Source: Lachnospiraceae bacterium (GTDB lineage: Bacteria; Bacillota; Clostridia; Lachnospirales; Lachnospiraceae). From it: DNA of 64,000 nucleotides. The first letter of the stretch is position 1. Each line of letters begins with the position of its first letter. The stretch covers positions 47,334 to 111,333 of the forward strand of contig JAFLTC010000005.1 of assembly GCA_022510615.1 (NCBI GenBank). Reading direction: 5' to 3'. The notes beneath the pieces were generated by a model, which made no database searches, had not been told where the DNA came from, and worked only from the letters and a program-made list of their open reading frames with translations. The translations under genes were made by a program, and so were the position numbers. Of this stretch, positions 53,003-62,932 are shown in pieces.

Positions 53003-53480
53003 TAATATCCGCAAAACTTCCACCCGTAACTTTCAAAAGATCGCCCGGTGCCAGAAAAATCTGAACACCAAGCTTTCCGCCGCTGATAATGATCTGTTCA
53101 AACTCCTGCGCCGATTCATGGATTACGGTATTGTACTGCTTTTTCATACCAATAGGCGTACAACCGCCACGGATATATCCGGTTACGTCATTAATATCCT
53201 TTACATGCACCATAACCAACGATTTTTCTCCCACTGCCTTCGCTGCTTTCTTTAAGTCCACTTCCTCGGCAATCGGAACGACAAATACATGATAATTTTT
53301 GCTCTTCCCCTGCATCACAAGGGTTTTAAAGCTCTGCTCATAGGATTGCCCCAGTTTATCCGCTATGTGGACACCATCGATAAATTCGTCACACTCATAG
53401 GTATTGATTTGAAAATCAATTTTATTTTTCTCCAAAATGCGCATGGCATTGGTTTTTTTCTCTTTTTCCCGCTTTGCCAT
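52992..53480 (-). CDS. ybaK: YbaK/EbsC-family Cys-tRNA(Pro) deacylase
   Basis: A 162-residue protein of the YbaK family, which removes mischarged cysteine from tRNA-Pro. It shows NAMRILEKNKIDFQINTYEC, QSYEQSFKTLVMQGKSKNYH, DLKKAAKAVGEKSL with the conserved lysines, GYIRGGCTPIGMKK and the final IFLAPGDLLKVTGGSFADI. GGAAGG lies six bases before the ATG at 53478-53480. The first 59 bp overlap the end of folC, out of frame; other ATGs nearby (53486, 53444) are possible starts. Confidence 0.9.
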   Translation of the reverse strand: MAKREKEKKTNAMRILEKNKIDFQINTYECDEFIDGVHIADKLGQSYEQSFKTLVMQGKSKNYHVFVVPIAEEVDLKKAAKAVGEKSLVMVHVKDINDVTGYIRGGCTPIGMKKQYNTVIHESAQEFEQIIISGGKLGVQIFLAPGDLLKVTGGSFADIIVK

Positions 53481-54780
53481 TCTCATCCTTCCTTTCCCAA
53501 AAGTCATCTATCGCTAATTCCCGAAAAAAAGACAGTGAGCCAAATAACAGGACTGCCTCCTCTTCCCCACGATGATTCAGCGCCTCTTTCAAAGCCAACG
53601 TGACACTGTCTGCGGTGGAAACAATAGGACATCCTTTTTTTCTCCATACCTCTGCCAGCACATTTTTATCCAGTCCTCTGCCCCCGGGTGCTGTAATCGT
53701 TATCACATCGGCAAATACCGATGCCAGATAAGATACTATTTTTTCATACTCCTTATCCTGAAAAACACCCATAATGCCATGTAGCACCTTATCCGGCAGT
53801 AGCTGTCTTACTGTTTCTGCCAGTGCTTTGGCACCATCCGGGTTATGCGCTCCGTCCGAAATAATAAGCGGATTTTCAGAAATCACCTCAAAGCGACCTC
53901 TCCACACCGCTCTGCCAATTCCTTTCAGTAACTGCTCCTTCGTAAATGAAAAGGGTGGTGGCAGCTGTCTGCAGACTTCCAATGCCAGACAGGCGTTTTC
54001 CATCTGATAGCTTCCCGGCATACGTGTCCGGAAATTTTCTCCCTGATAGGAAAAAACCATACCCTTTAAATCCGCAGAAATTCGTATCATATCCTCTTTC
54101 TTTAATACCGTTAATGCCGCCTTTTTTTCTTCTGCTTCCTTTTCAATCACTGTCTGGGCCGTCTTTTTCTTTTGAAAGGTTATAACCCTTCCCTCTTTCT
54201 TTATAATCCCTGCTTTCTGTCTCGCAATCTCCTCCAGTGTATTTCCCAGTACCCTTTTATGGTCCATACTGACAGGGGTAATCACAGAAGCAATAGCTTC
54301 CTCTATTACATTCGTGGCATCTTCCTTTCCGCCCAGTCCCACCTCCAGTATAACGACCTGGCACTGCCAGTGGACAAAGGCTAAAAAAGAAACCGCCGTC
54401 TCAATTTCAAAAACTGTAGGAGGCTCCATTTCTTCGGCCGCCATCTGCTCCACTGCTACAGCTACCTCTGTAACACACCGGGCAAGCAGCTCCTTTTCGA
54501 TATAGTGAATGCCTTTTCCATCCTCATACTGGATACACTCCTCATATTGAAATACCGCCGGAGAAACATACCGCCCCACCATATAGCCACTTACTCCAAG
54601 AATACTGCTGATATAAGCTGCCGTGGAACCTTTTCCGTTTGTTCCGGCAATATGAATAAAGGAAAGCCTCTCCTGGGGATTGCCAAGGCGCCGGCACAGC
54701 TCCCGCATCCGGTCAAGCCCCAGACTCATTCCCGTTTTTCCGGCCTCTTGTATATATGTCATCGCTTCTTCGTAGGTCAT
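53422..54780 (-). CDS. folC: Folylpolyglutamate/dihydrofolate synthase
   Basis: Adds glutamate to folates, and in many bacteria also to dihydropteroate. The 452-residue Mur-ligase-family protein shows FIHIAGTNGKGSTAAYISSI (P-loop), VGRYVSPAVFQYEECIQYED, VVILEVGLGGKEDATNVI, TPVSMDHKRVLGNTLEEIAR and the C-terminal ISDGAHNPDGAKALAETV. The ATG at 54780 follows AAGGTGAGG and is close to the stop of the preceding lipoprotein gene. The last 59 bp overlap ybaK, so the C-terminal tail (NGKAGKREKNQCH) is probably weakly constrained. Confidence 0.95.
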   Translation of the reverse strand: MTYEEAMTYIQEAGKTGMSLGLDRMRELCRRLGNPQERLSFIHIAGTNGKGSTAAYISSILGVSGYMVGRYVSPAVFQYEECIQYEDGKGIHYIEKELLARCVTEVAVAVEQMAAEEMEPPTVFEIETAVSFLAFVHWQCQVVILEVGLGGKEDATNVIEEAIASVITPVSMDHKRVLGNTLEEIARQKAGIIKKEGRVITFQKKKTAQTVIEKEAEEKKAALTVLKKEDMIRISADLKGMVFSYQGENFRTRMPGSYQMENACLALEVCRQLPPPFSFTKEQLLKGIGRAVWRGRFEVISENPLIISDGAHNPDGAKALAETVRQLLPDKVLHGIMGVFQDKEYEKIVSYLASVFADVITITAPGGRGLDKNVLAEVWRKKGCPIVSTADSVTLALKEALNHRGEEEAVLLFGSLSFFRELAIDDFWERKDENGKAGKREKNQCHAHFGEK

Positions 54781-54788
54781 GCTTTTCC

Positions 54789-55805
54789 TCACCTTAATTC
54801 TGAATCAATACCAACATTGACATTTCCCGTCAGACACCACAAACCGACTCTGCCGGAATTCGGCTCATATTCCGATATGATATACAAATCAATTTCCTGC
54901 TCTCCCTGATTGGTTTTCATCTCAATACTTCCACTCACATAATAATTGCCATGACCGCTGGTGACGTGATTGGTACCCTTGCTGTCAAGCAGGTAGCTGA
55001 CACTGGTGGCCCCACCGGAGTCAGCGCCATTCACTTCATAGGAAAGAATCTCTACATCACGGTAAGATTCTACCAATTCCCCAATTTCTTCTTCCAGCTT
55101 GCTGTCATATTTCCACACGCTGCCGGAAAACATATGTTTTATTCTGTCCCCATCCTTATTTTTCAGATTTTCCACTAACGTTTCTGCTACCTCTTTTAGC
55201 AGTTTGTCCTCATCTCCTCCATCAAAGGAAACATCATGATCATATGACATATAAAAATCCTTTAGCTGAATATCAACGGAAGCATCATCCGATACAAGAC
55301 TATCCCCGTTTAAATAAATCCCGTATCCGGTTTCGCCTGTATCCTCAATCGTCTCTTTGTTATCCGCTATGTGCATATAGTTGATTCCCCTTTTATGTAT
55401 GGAGTCACCGGTATTGGCAATAAAGTAAATATAAACCGGCTTGTCCCCGCAGAAAAACCGGTATTTCGCCTTGATGGATTCCCCATCCGTTTCATGCTCA
55501 AGCAAGTCAAATTTTTCAATGGAATTGTCAAAATAACGATGAAGCTTTTCATAGGCGTCATGCAAATTTCCAAATTTCTGATAGGCATCGTCACTGAACA
55601 AATCATAAAAGTCATACATGGAATCTTCCTGTGTACCTGCCTTATCCGCTACTTCCTCTTCATCCATATCCAGATCACAGTTCTGTATATCACACATAAT
55701 TTTGTAGGCCTGTTCTTCCGGGGTCGCTTTCAGAAAGGGAATATTACAGCCGGTGGATAGCAGAACGACGAATACTATAATCACTGCAAGATATACTTTT
55801 TTCAT
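54789..55805 (-). CDS. Lipoprotein of unknown function (DUF5104-like)
   Basis: A 338-residue exported protein with a lipobox ending STGC (Cys20). The first half is acidic and helical (ATPEEQAYKIMCDIQNCDLD; AYEKLHRYFDNSIEKFDLLE), the second half shows NTF2/DUF5104-like strands (ILSYEVNGADSGGATSVSYL; HGNYYVSGSIEMKTNQGEQE, IDLYIISEYEP). No catalytic motif seen. It is the first gene of a run into folC (8 bp gap) and has its own promoter, so it may be co-expressed with folate genes without a functional link. Confidence 0.7.
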   Translation of the reverse strand: MKKVYLAVIIVFVVLLSTGCNIPFLKATPEEQAYKIMCDIQNCDLDMDEEEVADKAGTQEDSMYDFYDLFSDDAYQKFGNLHDAYEKLHRYFDNSIEKFDLLEHETDGESIKAKYRFFCGDKPVYIYFIANTGDSIHKRGINYMHIADNKETIEDTGETGYGIYLNGDSLVSDDASVDIQLKDFYMSYDHDVSFDGGDEDKLLKEVAETLVENLKNKDGDRIKHMFSGSVWKYDSKLEEEIGELVESYRDVEILSYEVNGADSGGATSVSYLLDSKGTNHVTSGHGNYYVSGSIEMKTNQGEQEIDLYIISEYEPNSGRVGLWCLTGNVNVGIDSELR

Positions 55806-55851
55806 TGGATTTCCCCTCTTTTAGCTGCAATTTTTACAGATTTCTTTCTAA

Positions 55852-55880
55852 ATTATAGCATGAAGCACCAGACTGCACAA
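55852..55880 (-). promoter_or_regulatory. Promoter of the DUF5104-like lipoprotein-folC run
   Basis: Minus strand TTGTGC (55875-55880), 17-bp spacer, TATAAT (55852-55857). It begins four bases beyond the serA terminator. Confidence 0.6.
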
Positions 55881-55883
55881 GAA

Positions 55884-55923
55884 AAGAATCCGGACCAATA
55901 CGTTTTGTAAAGCCCGGATTCTT
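55884..55923 (-). terminator. Terminator after serA
   Basis: AAGAATCCGG pairs with CCGGATTCTT around a 20-base loop; on the minus strand it is followed by TTCTTG. It ends the leuB-ilvD-ilvB-serC-serA operon. A small hairpin GCTGC-TTT-GCAGC lies directly after the serA stop. Confidence 0.65.
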
Positions 55924-55955
55924 CTGTTTATAAACTGCTGCAAAGCAGCCATTAT

Positions 55956-57122
55956 TTACTTAATTACTCTTACGCGGATAACGTCTTTCACTGCCTCCAG
56001 CTCTTTTACTACCGTTTCGGTGGCGTTCGAGCATATATCAAAGATCGTATATGCGTAATTACCACGGCTTTTGTTTACCATGTTTTCAATGTTGATGCCA
56101 TCCTTGGAAAACAGTGCGGTAAACTGGCTGAGCATATGCGGCACATTTCTATGGGCTACTGTAATACGCCCCTCCGTAGTGCATACACCGGCGTCACAGT
56201 TCGGATAGTTTACGGAATTTTTCACGTTTCCGTTTTCAATAAAATCACGAATCTGATGAACTGCCATTTTAGCACAGTTATCCTCGGACTCCTGAGTGGA
56301 AGCTCCAAGATGAGGAGTAACAATGGTATTCGGGAAATTCACTGTGTTTTCATTTGGAAAATCTACCACATATTTACCGACCTTACCGGATTCCAGTGCC
56401 TCTTTCATATCCGCCTCGTTTACGAGAGTATCACGGGAGAAGTTAAGAATCACTACGCCATCCTTCATTTTATCAAAGGCCTCTTTATTAAACATTCCTT
56501 TGGTAGAATCCAAAAGAGGAACATGAACGGTGAGATAATCACACATCTCATACAGCTCCTCATTTGTCTTAACCATCGTAACATCACGGGACATATTGAG
56601 GGCATGCTCAACAGACAAATATGGGTCGCATCCATATACATCCATGCCCAGACGGTTTGCCGCATTGGCAACAAGGACACCAATGGCTCCTAAACCGATA
56701 ATACCAAGTTTTTTCCCTTTAATTTCCGTTCCGGCAAAGGCTTTCTTCGCCTTCTCAGCAGCCTTGGCAATCCCGGCATCCCCTTTATTTTCTCGACACC
56801 ACTGGATACCGCCGGTAATGTCACGGGCCGCTAACAGCATGCAGGCGATCACTAATTCCTTTACGCCGTTGGCATTGGCACCCGGAGTATTAAAGACAAC
56901 AATACCTTTTTCGGCACACTTATCTAACGGAATGTTATTAACGCCGGCTCCCGCTCTGGCTACGGCAAGCAGATTATCCGAAAGCTCCATATCGTGCATA
57001 TCGGCACTTCTGACTAAAATTGCCTCTGCGTCAGAAACATTCTCTGTTACCTCATATTTATTATCCAGTATATCCAGACCGCAGGCCGCGATTGGATTCA
57101 GGCAATTTACTTTGACACTCAT
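55956..57122 (-). CDS. serA: D-3-phosphoglycerate dehydrogenase
   Basis: Oxidises 3-phosphoglycerate in the first step of serine synthesis. The 388-residue protein is the short form: substrate domain (LLAVARAGAGVNNIPLDKCA), NAD domain (KKLGIIGLGAIGVLVANAAN; GMFNKEAFDKMKDGVVILNF), the active-site His in VTPHLGASTQESEDNCAKMA, and a C-terminal ACT domain (GRITVAHRNVPHMLSQFTAL) that usually binds serine. Start overlaps the serC stop (ATGA). Last gene before the terminator. Confidence 0.93.
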   Translation of the reverse strand: MSVKVNCLNPIAACGLDILDNKYEVTENVSDAEAILVRSADMHDMELSDNLLAVARAGAGVNNIPLDKCAEKGIVVFNTPGANANGVKELVIACMLLAARDITGGIQWCRENKGDAGIAKAAEKAKKAFAGTEIKGKKLGIIGLGAIGVLVANAANRLGMDVYGCDPYLSVEHALNMSRDVTMVKTNEELYEMCDYLTVHVPLLDSTKGMFNKEAFDKMKDGVVILNFSRDTLVNEADMKEALESGKVGKYVVDFPNENTVNFPNTIVTPHLGASTQESEDNCAKMAVHQIRDFIENGNVKNSVNYPNCDAGVCTTEGRITVAHRNVPHMLSQFTALFSKDGINIENMVNKSRGNYAYTIFDICSNATETVVKELEAVKDVIRVRVIK

Positions 57123-58204
57123 TTCGCATTGTCCTCCTCAAACTTCTTCATAAATTCAACCAGCTTCTCCACACCTTCTTTTGGCATGGCATTATAAATG
57201 CTGGCACGCATACCTCCTACGGTGCGGTGACCTTTCAGATTTTCAAAACCGGCTTCCTTTGCCTCTGCCACAAATTTGGCATCTAAATCTTTATCTCCGG
57301 TTATAAACGGCACATTCATCAGCGAACGGTCCTCTTTGCGGACAGTGCCCTGGAACATTTTAGAAGAGTCAAGAAAATCATAAAGAATCTGTGCTTTCTC
57401 AATGTTTCTCTTCTTCATTTCCTTCAAACCGCCCATTTTCTTAATCCACTTAAATACCTTACCGCAGATATAAATACCGTATGCCGGCGGCGTATTATAA
57501 AGAGACTGGGCATCCGCATGAATTTTATACTGTAACATAGTCGGAACCTTCTCATCTACCTCTTCCGGAATGAGATCCTCACGGATAATGACAACAACAA
57601 CTCCGGCAGGTCCGATATTCTTCTGAACACCGCCGTAAATCACACCGTACTTTGATACATCTACCGGCTCAGAAAGAAAGCAGGAGGACACATCTGCCAC
57701 AAGAGTTTTTCCTTTTGTATTTGGCAGTGTCTTGTACTTTGTTCCGTAAATGGTATTGTTTTCACAAATGTACACATAATCAGCATCATCATCAATCGGC
57801 AAATCGGAACAGTCCGGAATATAAGAAAAAGTCTCATCCTCGGAAGAAGCAATTTTTACTGCCTTTCCGTATTTACAAGCTTCCGTATAAGCCTTCTTTG
57901 CCCACTGTCCGGTTACGATATAATCTGCCACACCGTTTTTCATCAGATTCATCGGAATCATGGCAAACTGCTGGGAAGCACCGCCCTGCAGGAATAACAC
58001 CTTATAATTATCCGGAATTTCCATTAAATCCCTCAAATCCTGCTCTGCTTCTTTGATTATCGTATCATATGCCTTGGAACGATGACTCATCTCCATAACG
58101 GACATACCGGTTCCTTTATAATCCAGCATCTCATCCGCTGCTTCTTTTAATACTTCCTCCGGCAATACTGCCGGTCCTGCTGAAAAGTTGTACACTCTAG
58201 CCAC
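57119..58204 (-). CDS. serC: Phosphoserine aminotransferase
   Basis: Pyridoxal-phosphate enzyme of serine synthesis. The 361-residue protein starts ARVYNFSAGPAVLPEEVLKE and has the family blocks GTGMSVMEMSHRSKAYDTII, LFLQGGASQQFAMIPMNLM, VADVSSCFLSEPVDVSKYGV and the PLP lysine in YGGVQKNIGPAGVVVV. The GTG at 58202-58204 is preferred (GGAGG nine bases before); a TTG at 58210 is only three bases from the site. It lies 34 bp after ilvB. Confidence 0.94.
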   Translation of the reverse strand: MARVYNFSAGPAVLPEEVLKEAADEMLDYKGTGMSVMEMSHRSKAYDTIIKEAEQDLRDLMEIPDNYKVLFLQGGASQQFAMIPMNLMKNGVADYIVTGQWAKKAYTEACKYGKAVKIASSEDETFSYIPDCSDLPIDDDADYVYICENNTIYGTKYKTLPNTKGKTLVADVSSCFLSEPVDVSKYGVIYGGVQKNIGPAGVVVVIIREDLIPEEVDEKVPTMLQYKIHADAQSLYNTPPAYGIYICGKVFKWIKKMGGLKEMKKRNIEKAQILYDFLDSSKMFQGTVRKEDRSLMNVPFITGDKDLDAKFVAEAKEAGFENLKGHRTVGGMRASIYNAMPKEGVEKLVEFMKKFEEDNAK

Positions 58205-58238
58205 TTTCAAAATCCTCCTTACAATGATATATGTTTTT

Positions 58239-59927
58239 TTAATTTTTCATCTTATTTTTATGGTCTTTTTCGTCAAAGGACTCCTCAATCGGTGCCCCCG
58301 GTGCAACCATCGGCCATACCTTTTCATCATGGTCGATTACTACCTCGATAACCATCGGCTCTCCTGCTGCCATTGCCCTGCGAAGAGCATCATCGAACTC
58401 TTCTTTTTTCGTGACACGGATTGCCTTTGCCCCCATGGCTTCCGAAACCTTACAGTAATCCACCTTATCTTCCAGAATTGTCTGGGAATAGCGCTTACCA
58501 TAGAACAATGTCTGCCACTGGCGGACCATGCCCAGTGCATGATTGTTAAAAATAATCTGTATAATCGGAATATTATAACGGGTTGCCGTTGCAATCTCAT
58601 TCATATTCATGCGGAAGCAACCGTCTCCGGCAATGTTGATAACCGTTTCCTCCGGCATTCCTACTTTCGCGCCGATACAGGCTCCCAGACCATAGCCCAT
58701 GGTTCCCATACCGCCAGAAGTGATAAAATGTCTTGGAGTGCGGTACTTATAATACTGTGCCGCCCACATCTGATGCTGTCCTACATCGGTTGTAATAATA
58801 GCCTCATTGTTTGTCAGTTCACTAATGCGTTCAATTACATACGGTCCTGTAAGACCCTCTTGATTATAGGTCATTGGCAATGCCGCTTTTCTCGCCATTA
58901 CTTTATCAACCCATGTTTTGTGGTACTGCTGCTCCAGCTTCTTATTCAAAATTTCCAGAACAGATTTTAAGTCACCAATAATAGAATAATCCACCTGGAT
59001 ATTTTTATTTATTTCTGCCGGGTCTATATCAATATGAACAATTTTGGCATGATAGGCAAATTTTTCTGCATTTCCGATAACACGGTCTGAAAAACGTGCC
59101 CCCAGTACAAGCAGAAGGTCGCATTCCGTAACACTTAAATTGGCTGTCTTTGTTCCGTGCATACCAAGCATACCCGTATAATAGGAATCAGTACCGTCAA
59201 AGGCTCCCTTACCCATCAGGGTATCCGTAACCGGTGCATCCACCTTCTTAACAAATTCCTTCAACTCTGACTCCGCACCGGAAATAACCGCACCACCTCC
59301 GACAAAAATCATCGGCTTATCGGCCTTCTTAATTACCTGAATAACGTCTTCAATATCCTGTTCATCAATAGTTTCTACCTGACGGTTTACGATATCCGGC
59401 GTTTTCGGAGTAAATTCCGTCACCGCCGCCGTCACATCTTTCGTCACATCTACTAATACCGGTCCCGGTCTGCCCGTCTGTGCAATCTTGAAAGCACGGC
59501 GCATAACCTCTGCCAGATTATGAATATCTTTTACAATAAAACTATGCTTCGTAATCGGCATTGTCACACCGGCAATATCTACCTCCTGAAAAGAATCCTT
59601 TCCTAACAGTGGCAATGTTACATTACAGGTAATCGCCACCATAGGAACCGAATCCATATAAGCGGTAGCAATTCCCGTTACTAAATTTGTCGCTCCCGGA
59701 CCGCTGGTTGCCATACAGACACCTACCTTACCGGTAGCTCTGGCATATCCGTCTGCCGCATGGGACGCCCCCTGCTCATGGGAGGTCAGTATGTGGTGGA
59801 TACGGTCCTGATAACGGTATAACTCATCATATACATTTAAGATCGCCCCACCCGGATAACCAAAAATCGTATCTACACCCTGCTCTAACAGGCATTCAAT
59901 TATAATCTGGGAACCATTTATCTGCAT
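58239..59927 (-). CDS. ilvB: Acetolactate synthase large subunit
   Basis: Thiamine-diphosphate enzyme of isoleucine/valine synthesis. The 562-residue protein has the TPP N-domain (FGYPGGAILNVYDELYRYQD with the catalytic Glu in the following block), SGPGATNLVTGIATAYMDSV, RFSDRVIGNAEKFAYHAKIV and the C-terminal TPP/Mg motif AGDGCFRMNMNEIATATRYN. It ends in an anabolic-type tail. No small regulatory subunit (ilvN) lies next to it. GAGG lies eight bases before the ATG at 59927; a GTG three codons earlier is weaker. ilvD is 16 bp upstream. Confidence 0.95.
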   Translation of the reverse strand: MQINGSQIIIECLLEQGVDTIFGYPGGAILNVYDELYRYQDRIHHILTSHEQGASHAADGYARATGKVGVCMATSGPGATNLVTGIATAYMDSVPMVAITCNVTLPLLGKDSFQEVDIAGVTMPITKHSFIVKDIHNLAEVMRRAFKIAQTGRPGPVLVDVTKDVTAAVTEFTPKTPDIVNRQVETIDEQDIEDVIQVIKKADKPMIFVGGGAVISGAESELKEFVKKVDAPVTDTLMGKGAFDGTDSYYTGMLGMHGTKTANLSVTECDLLLVLGARFSDRVIGNAEKFAYHAKIVHIDIDPAEINKNIQVDYSIIGDLKSVLEILNKKLEQQYHKTWVDKVMARKAALPMTYNQEGLTGPYVIERISELTNNEAIITTDVGQHQMWAAQYYKYRTPRHFITSGGMGTMGYGLGACIGAKVGMPEETVINIAGDGCFRMNMNEIATATRYNIPIIQIIFNNHALGMVRQWQTLFYGKRYSQTILEDKVDYCKVSEAMGAKAIRVTKKEEFDDALRRAMAAGEPMVIEVVIDHDEKVWPMVAPGAPIEESFDEKDHKNKMKN

Positions 59928-59943
59928 ATCCTGCACCTCTTTC

Positions 59944-61605
59944 TTATTTTTCTAAAATCGCTCCGGTGCTGCCTGACGTAACCATATTGGCGTAACGAGC
60001 CAGATATCCTGTGTTTACCTTCGGCTCTCTCGGCTGCCAGTTTCTTCGTCTCTCTTCCAGCACCTCATCCGGCACATCTACATTCAGTGTATTTTCCGGG
60101 ATATTGATTTTAATTATATCCCCTTCTTCAATCAAAGCAATCGGGCCTCCGACGGCTGCCTCCGGTGATACATGACCAATAGATGCGCCGCGGGATGCAC
60201 CGGAAAATCGTCCGTCTGTAATAAGAGCTACGGAAGAACCAAGTCCCATTCCGGCAATGGCGGAGGTAGGGTTGAGCATTTCTCTCATACCCGGACCACC
60301 CTTTGGTCCTTCGTAACGGATGACGACGACATCTCCTGCCACAATCTCTCCCGCCTTGATAGCGGCAATCGCATCTTCCTCACAGTCAAAGACTCGCGCC
60401 GGTCCTTCGTGAACCATCATCTCCGGTACGACAGCAGAGCGTTTGACGACACCGGAATCCGGTGCAAGATTTCCTTTCAGTACAGCAATTCCACCGGTTT
60501 CACTATACGGGTTTTCGATTGGGCGGATAACCTCCGGATCACGATTTACCACATGTTCAATGTTTTCGCCCACCGTTTTTCCGGTGACAGTAATCAGATT
60601 CGTATATAATAATCCCTTTTTATTCAATTCATTCATGACGGCATAGACACCACCGGCTTCATTGAGCTGCTCCATATAGGTGTGGCCCGCCGGTGCCAGA
60701 TGGCACAGGTTTGGTGTCTTTGCACTAATTTCATTGGCAATATCCAGATTCAACTCCACTCCTGCTTCATGGGCAATCGCCGGCAGATGCAGCATCGTAT
60801 TGGTGGAACATCCCAGTGCCATATCCACCGTCATAGCATTCAAAAATGCTTTTTCTGTCATAATGTCCTTCGGACAAATATTTCTCCGGTACATTTCCAT
60901 TACCTGCATACCGGCATGCTTGGCAAGCTTGATGCGGTCGGAATACACTGCCGGAATCGTACCATTTCCCTGAAGTCCCATACCGATTGCTTCTGTCAGG
61001 CAGTTCATGGAATTGGCAGTATACATACCGGAACAGGAACCACAGGTCGGACAGGCATGGCTGACATAATCATCCACCTGTTCCTCTGTCATTTTTCCTG
61101 CCGCATGGGCACCTACCGCCTCAAACATACTGGAAAGGGAAGTTTTCTGTCCCTGGACGTGTCCGGCTAACATCGGACCACCGCTGACAAATACAGTCGG
61201 TACATTGACTCTGGCTGCCGCCATCAAAAGTCCCGGTACATTTTTATCACAGTTTGGCACCATAACAAGGGCATCAAAGGCATGGGCAAGTGCCATACAC
61301 TCGGTGGAATCCGCAATCAAATCCCTTGTCACAAGAGAATATTTCATTCCCACATGCCCCATGGCAATTCCGTCACAGACGGCAATAGCCGGAAAGACAA
61401 TCGGTGTTCCTCCTGCCATGGCTACTCCCAGCTTGACGGCCTCCACTATTTTATCCAGGTTCATATGGCCCGGCACAATTTCATTATAGGAACTGACAAT
61501 GCCGACTAACGGCTTATCCAGTTCTTCCTTTGTCATCCCCAGTGCATTGAATAAAGAACGCTGTGGGGCTGTCTGCATCCCCTTTTTCACAGAATCACTT
61601 TTCAT
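59944..61605 (-). CDS. ilvD: Dihydroxy-acid dehydratase
   Basis: Iron-sulfur enzyme of branched-chain amino acid synthesis. The 553-residue protein shows the cluster Cys in [20 protein letters not shown] and [20 protein letters not shown], then [20 protein letters not shown] with [15 protein letters not shown] near the C-terminus. Length is typical. AGGAGG precedes the ATG. It lies 41 bp after leuB. Confidence 0.97.
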   Translation of the reverse strand: MKSDSVKKGMQTAPQRSLFNALGMTKEELDKPLVGIVSSYNEIVPGHMNLDKIVEAVKLGVAMAGGTPIVFPAIAVCDGIAMGHVGMKYSLVTRDLIADSTECMALAHAFDALVMVPNCDKNVPGLLMAAARVNVPTVFVSGGPMLAGHVQGQKTSLSSMFEAVGAHAAGKMTEEQVDDYVSHACPTCGSCSGMYTANSMNCLTEAIGMGLQGNGTIPAVYSDRIKLAKHAGMQVMEMYRRNICPKDIMTEKAFLNAMTVDMALGCSTNTMLHLPAIAHEAGVELNLDIANEISAKTPNLCHLAPAGHTYMEQLNEAGGVYAVMNELNKKGLLYTNLITVTGKTVGENIEHVVNRDPEVIRPIENPYSETGGIAVLKGNLAPDSGVVKRSAVVPEMMVHEGPARVFDCEEDAIAAIKAGEIVAGDVVVIRYEGPKGGPGMREMLNPTSAIAGMGLGSSVALITDGRFSGASRGASIGHVSPEAAVGGPIALIEEGDIIKINIPENTLNVDVPDEVLEERRRNWQPREPKVNTGYLARYANMVTSGSTGAILEK

Positions 61606-61646
61606 TTTACTTACCTCCTGTATTCGTCCGATTCACTGTTGTTTCG

Positions 61647-62732
61647 TTACTGTATCTCAGCGGCAATGGCATCTCCCATTTCTTTTGTACCAAGGAGTGT
61701 CTTGCCCTCATCCATAATATCAATGGTTCGTAATCCTTTTTTCAAAACAGTCTTTACTGCATTTTCCACAGCATCCGCCTCCTCTTGCAGATTGAAGGAA
61801 TAACGGAGCATCATGGCTGCGGAGAGAATGGTGGCAATCGGGTTTGCCTTATTCTGTCCGGCAATGTCCGGTGCCGAGCCATGACTTGGTTCATACAGTC
61901 CGAGCGTCCCCTCTCCCAGGCTTGCCGAGGAAAGCATTCCGAGAGAACCGGTCACCATACTTGCCTCATCGGAAAGAATATCGCCAAACATATTCTCGGT
62001 CAGAATCACATCAAACTGCTTCGGATCTCTCACTAACTGCATGGCACAGTTATCGACTAACATATCGGTCAGCTCCACTTCCGGATATTCTTCACTGACT
62101 TCCTTTACTATCTTTCTCCAAAGTCTGGAGGAATCCAGCACATTGGCCTTATCTACACTGCAGACTCGTTTTCCTCTTTTCATGGCAATATCGAAAGCCC
62201 ATTTGGCAATCCGGCGGATTTCGTTTTCATTATAGGTCAGTGTATCCACTGCCGTCATGACACCGTCTATCTCTTTTGTATAGCGCTCACCAAAGTACAA
62301 ACCTCCGGTCAGCTCCCTCGTGACGACAAAATCAAAGCCGCCCTCTGTGAGTTCTTCCTTTAACGGGCAGGCTCCGCTTAGTTCCTCAAAAAGAATCGCC
62401 GGGCGGAGATTACAAAATAATCCCAGTCCCTTACGGATTTTCAAAAGCCCTGCCTCCGGTCTTTTATCCGGTGGAAGTTCATACCAGCTGTCCTGTCCAA
62501 CCTTGCCGCCGACGGCTCCCAGTAAGACGGAATCACTCTTTTTTGCCTTTTCCAATGTTTCATCGGTCAAAGGCTCTCCATATTTATCAATCGAACATCC
62601 TCCCATATAAAGTTCTTCATATTGAAAGGTGTGTCCATAAATTTTTCCAACTTTATCTAATATTTTTTTTGCTTCTGTTACGATTTCCGGTCCGATACCA
62701 TCTCCCGGAATCACTGCAATATTGTAGTTCAT
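61647..62732 (-). CDS. leuB: 3-isopropylmalate dehydrogenase
   Basis: NAD-dependent leucine-pathway enzyme. The 361-residue protein shows [74 protein letters not shown] with [20 protein letters not shown], and [25 protein letters not shown] precedes the ATG. It is the first gene of the operon; leuA, leuC and leuD are not in the window. Confidence 0.97.
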   Translation of the reverse strand: MNYNIAVIPGDGIGPEIVTEAKKILDKVGKIYGHTFQYEELYMGGCSIDKYGEPLTDETLEKAKKSDSVLLGAVGGKVGQDSWYELPPDKRPEAGLLKIRKGLGLFCNLRPAILFEELSGACPLKEELTEGGFDFVVTRELTGGLYFGERYTKEIDGVMTAVDTLTYNENEIRRIAKWAFDIAMKRGKRVCSVDKANVLDSSRLWRKIVKEVSEEYPEVELTDMLVDNCAMQLVRDPKQFDVILTENMFGDILSDEASMVTGSLGMLSSASLGEGTLGLYEPSHGSAPDIAGQNKANPIATILSAAMMLRYSFNLQEEADAVENAVKTVLKKGLRTIDIMDEGKTLLGTKEMGDAIAAEIQ

Positions 62733-62778
62733 AATATTCCTCCACTCACAGGGCAGATTTATTCCCTCATAATTTTCT

Positions 62779-62808
62779 AGTATAATGCACAGTGCCGCAT
62801 TATGTCAA
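62779..62808 (-). promoter_or_regulatory. Promoter of the leuB-ilvD-ilvB-serC-serA operon
   Basis: Minus strand TTGACA (62803-62808), 18-bp spacer, TATACT (62779-62784). CAAGTG-CTGAGA-CACTTG (62806-62823) forms an inverted repeat over the upstream edge of the -35. GAAAATT, half of a CodY box, follows the -10. Confidence 0.75.
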
Positions 62809-62868
62809 GTGCTGAGACACTTGAGTTTCCGTATTTTGTTTCAAACTTGTACTTTTCCTGCCATAAAT

Positions 62869-62914
62869 AAAACCTCCAAACTGGTAATTCTATCCTACAC
62901 CAGTTTGAAGGTTT
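62869..62914 (-). terminator. Terminator of the surface-protein gene
   Basis: AAACCTTCAAACTGGT pairs with ACCAGTTTGGAGGTTT (15 of 16) and is followed by TATTT on the minus strand, 19 bp after the stop codon. Confidence 0.8.
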
Positions 62915-62932
62915 ACACAAACTATACTTATC

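Noticed and set aside
62765..62779. Full CodY box at the leuB promoter
   Set aside because: Only the GAAAATT half agrees; about six mismatches to the 15-base consensus.
62733..62868. T-box or other riboswitch before leuB
   Set aside because: The promoter lies only about 40-75 bp before the start codon, leaving too little leader RNA, and no T-box sequence was seen.
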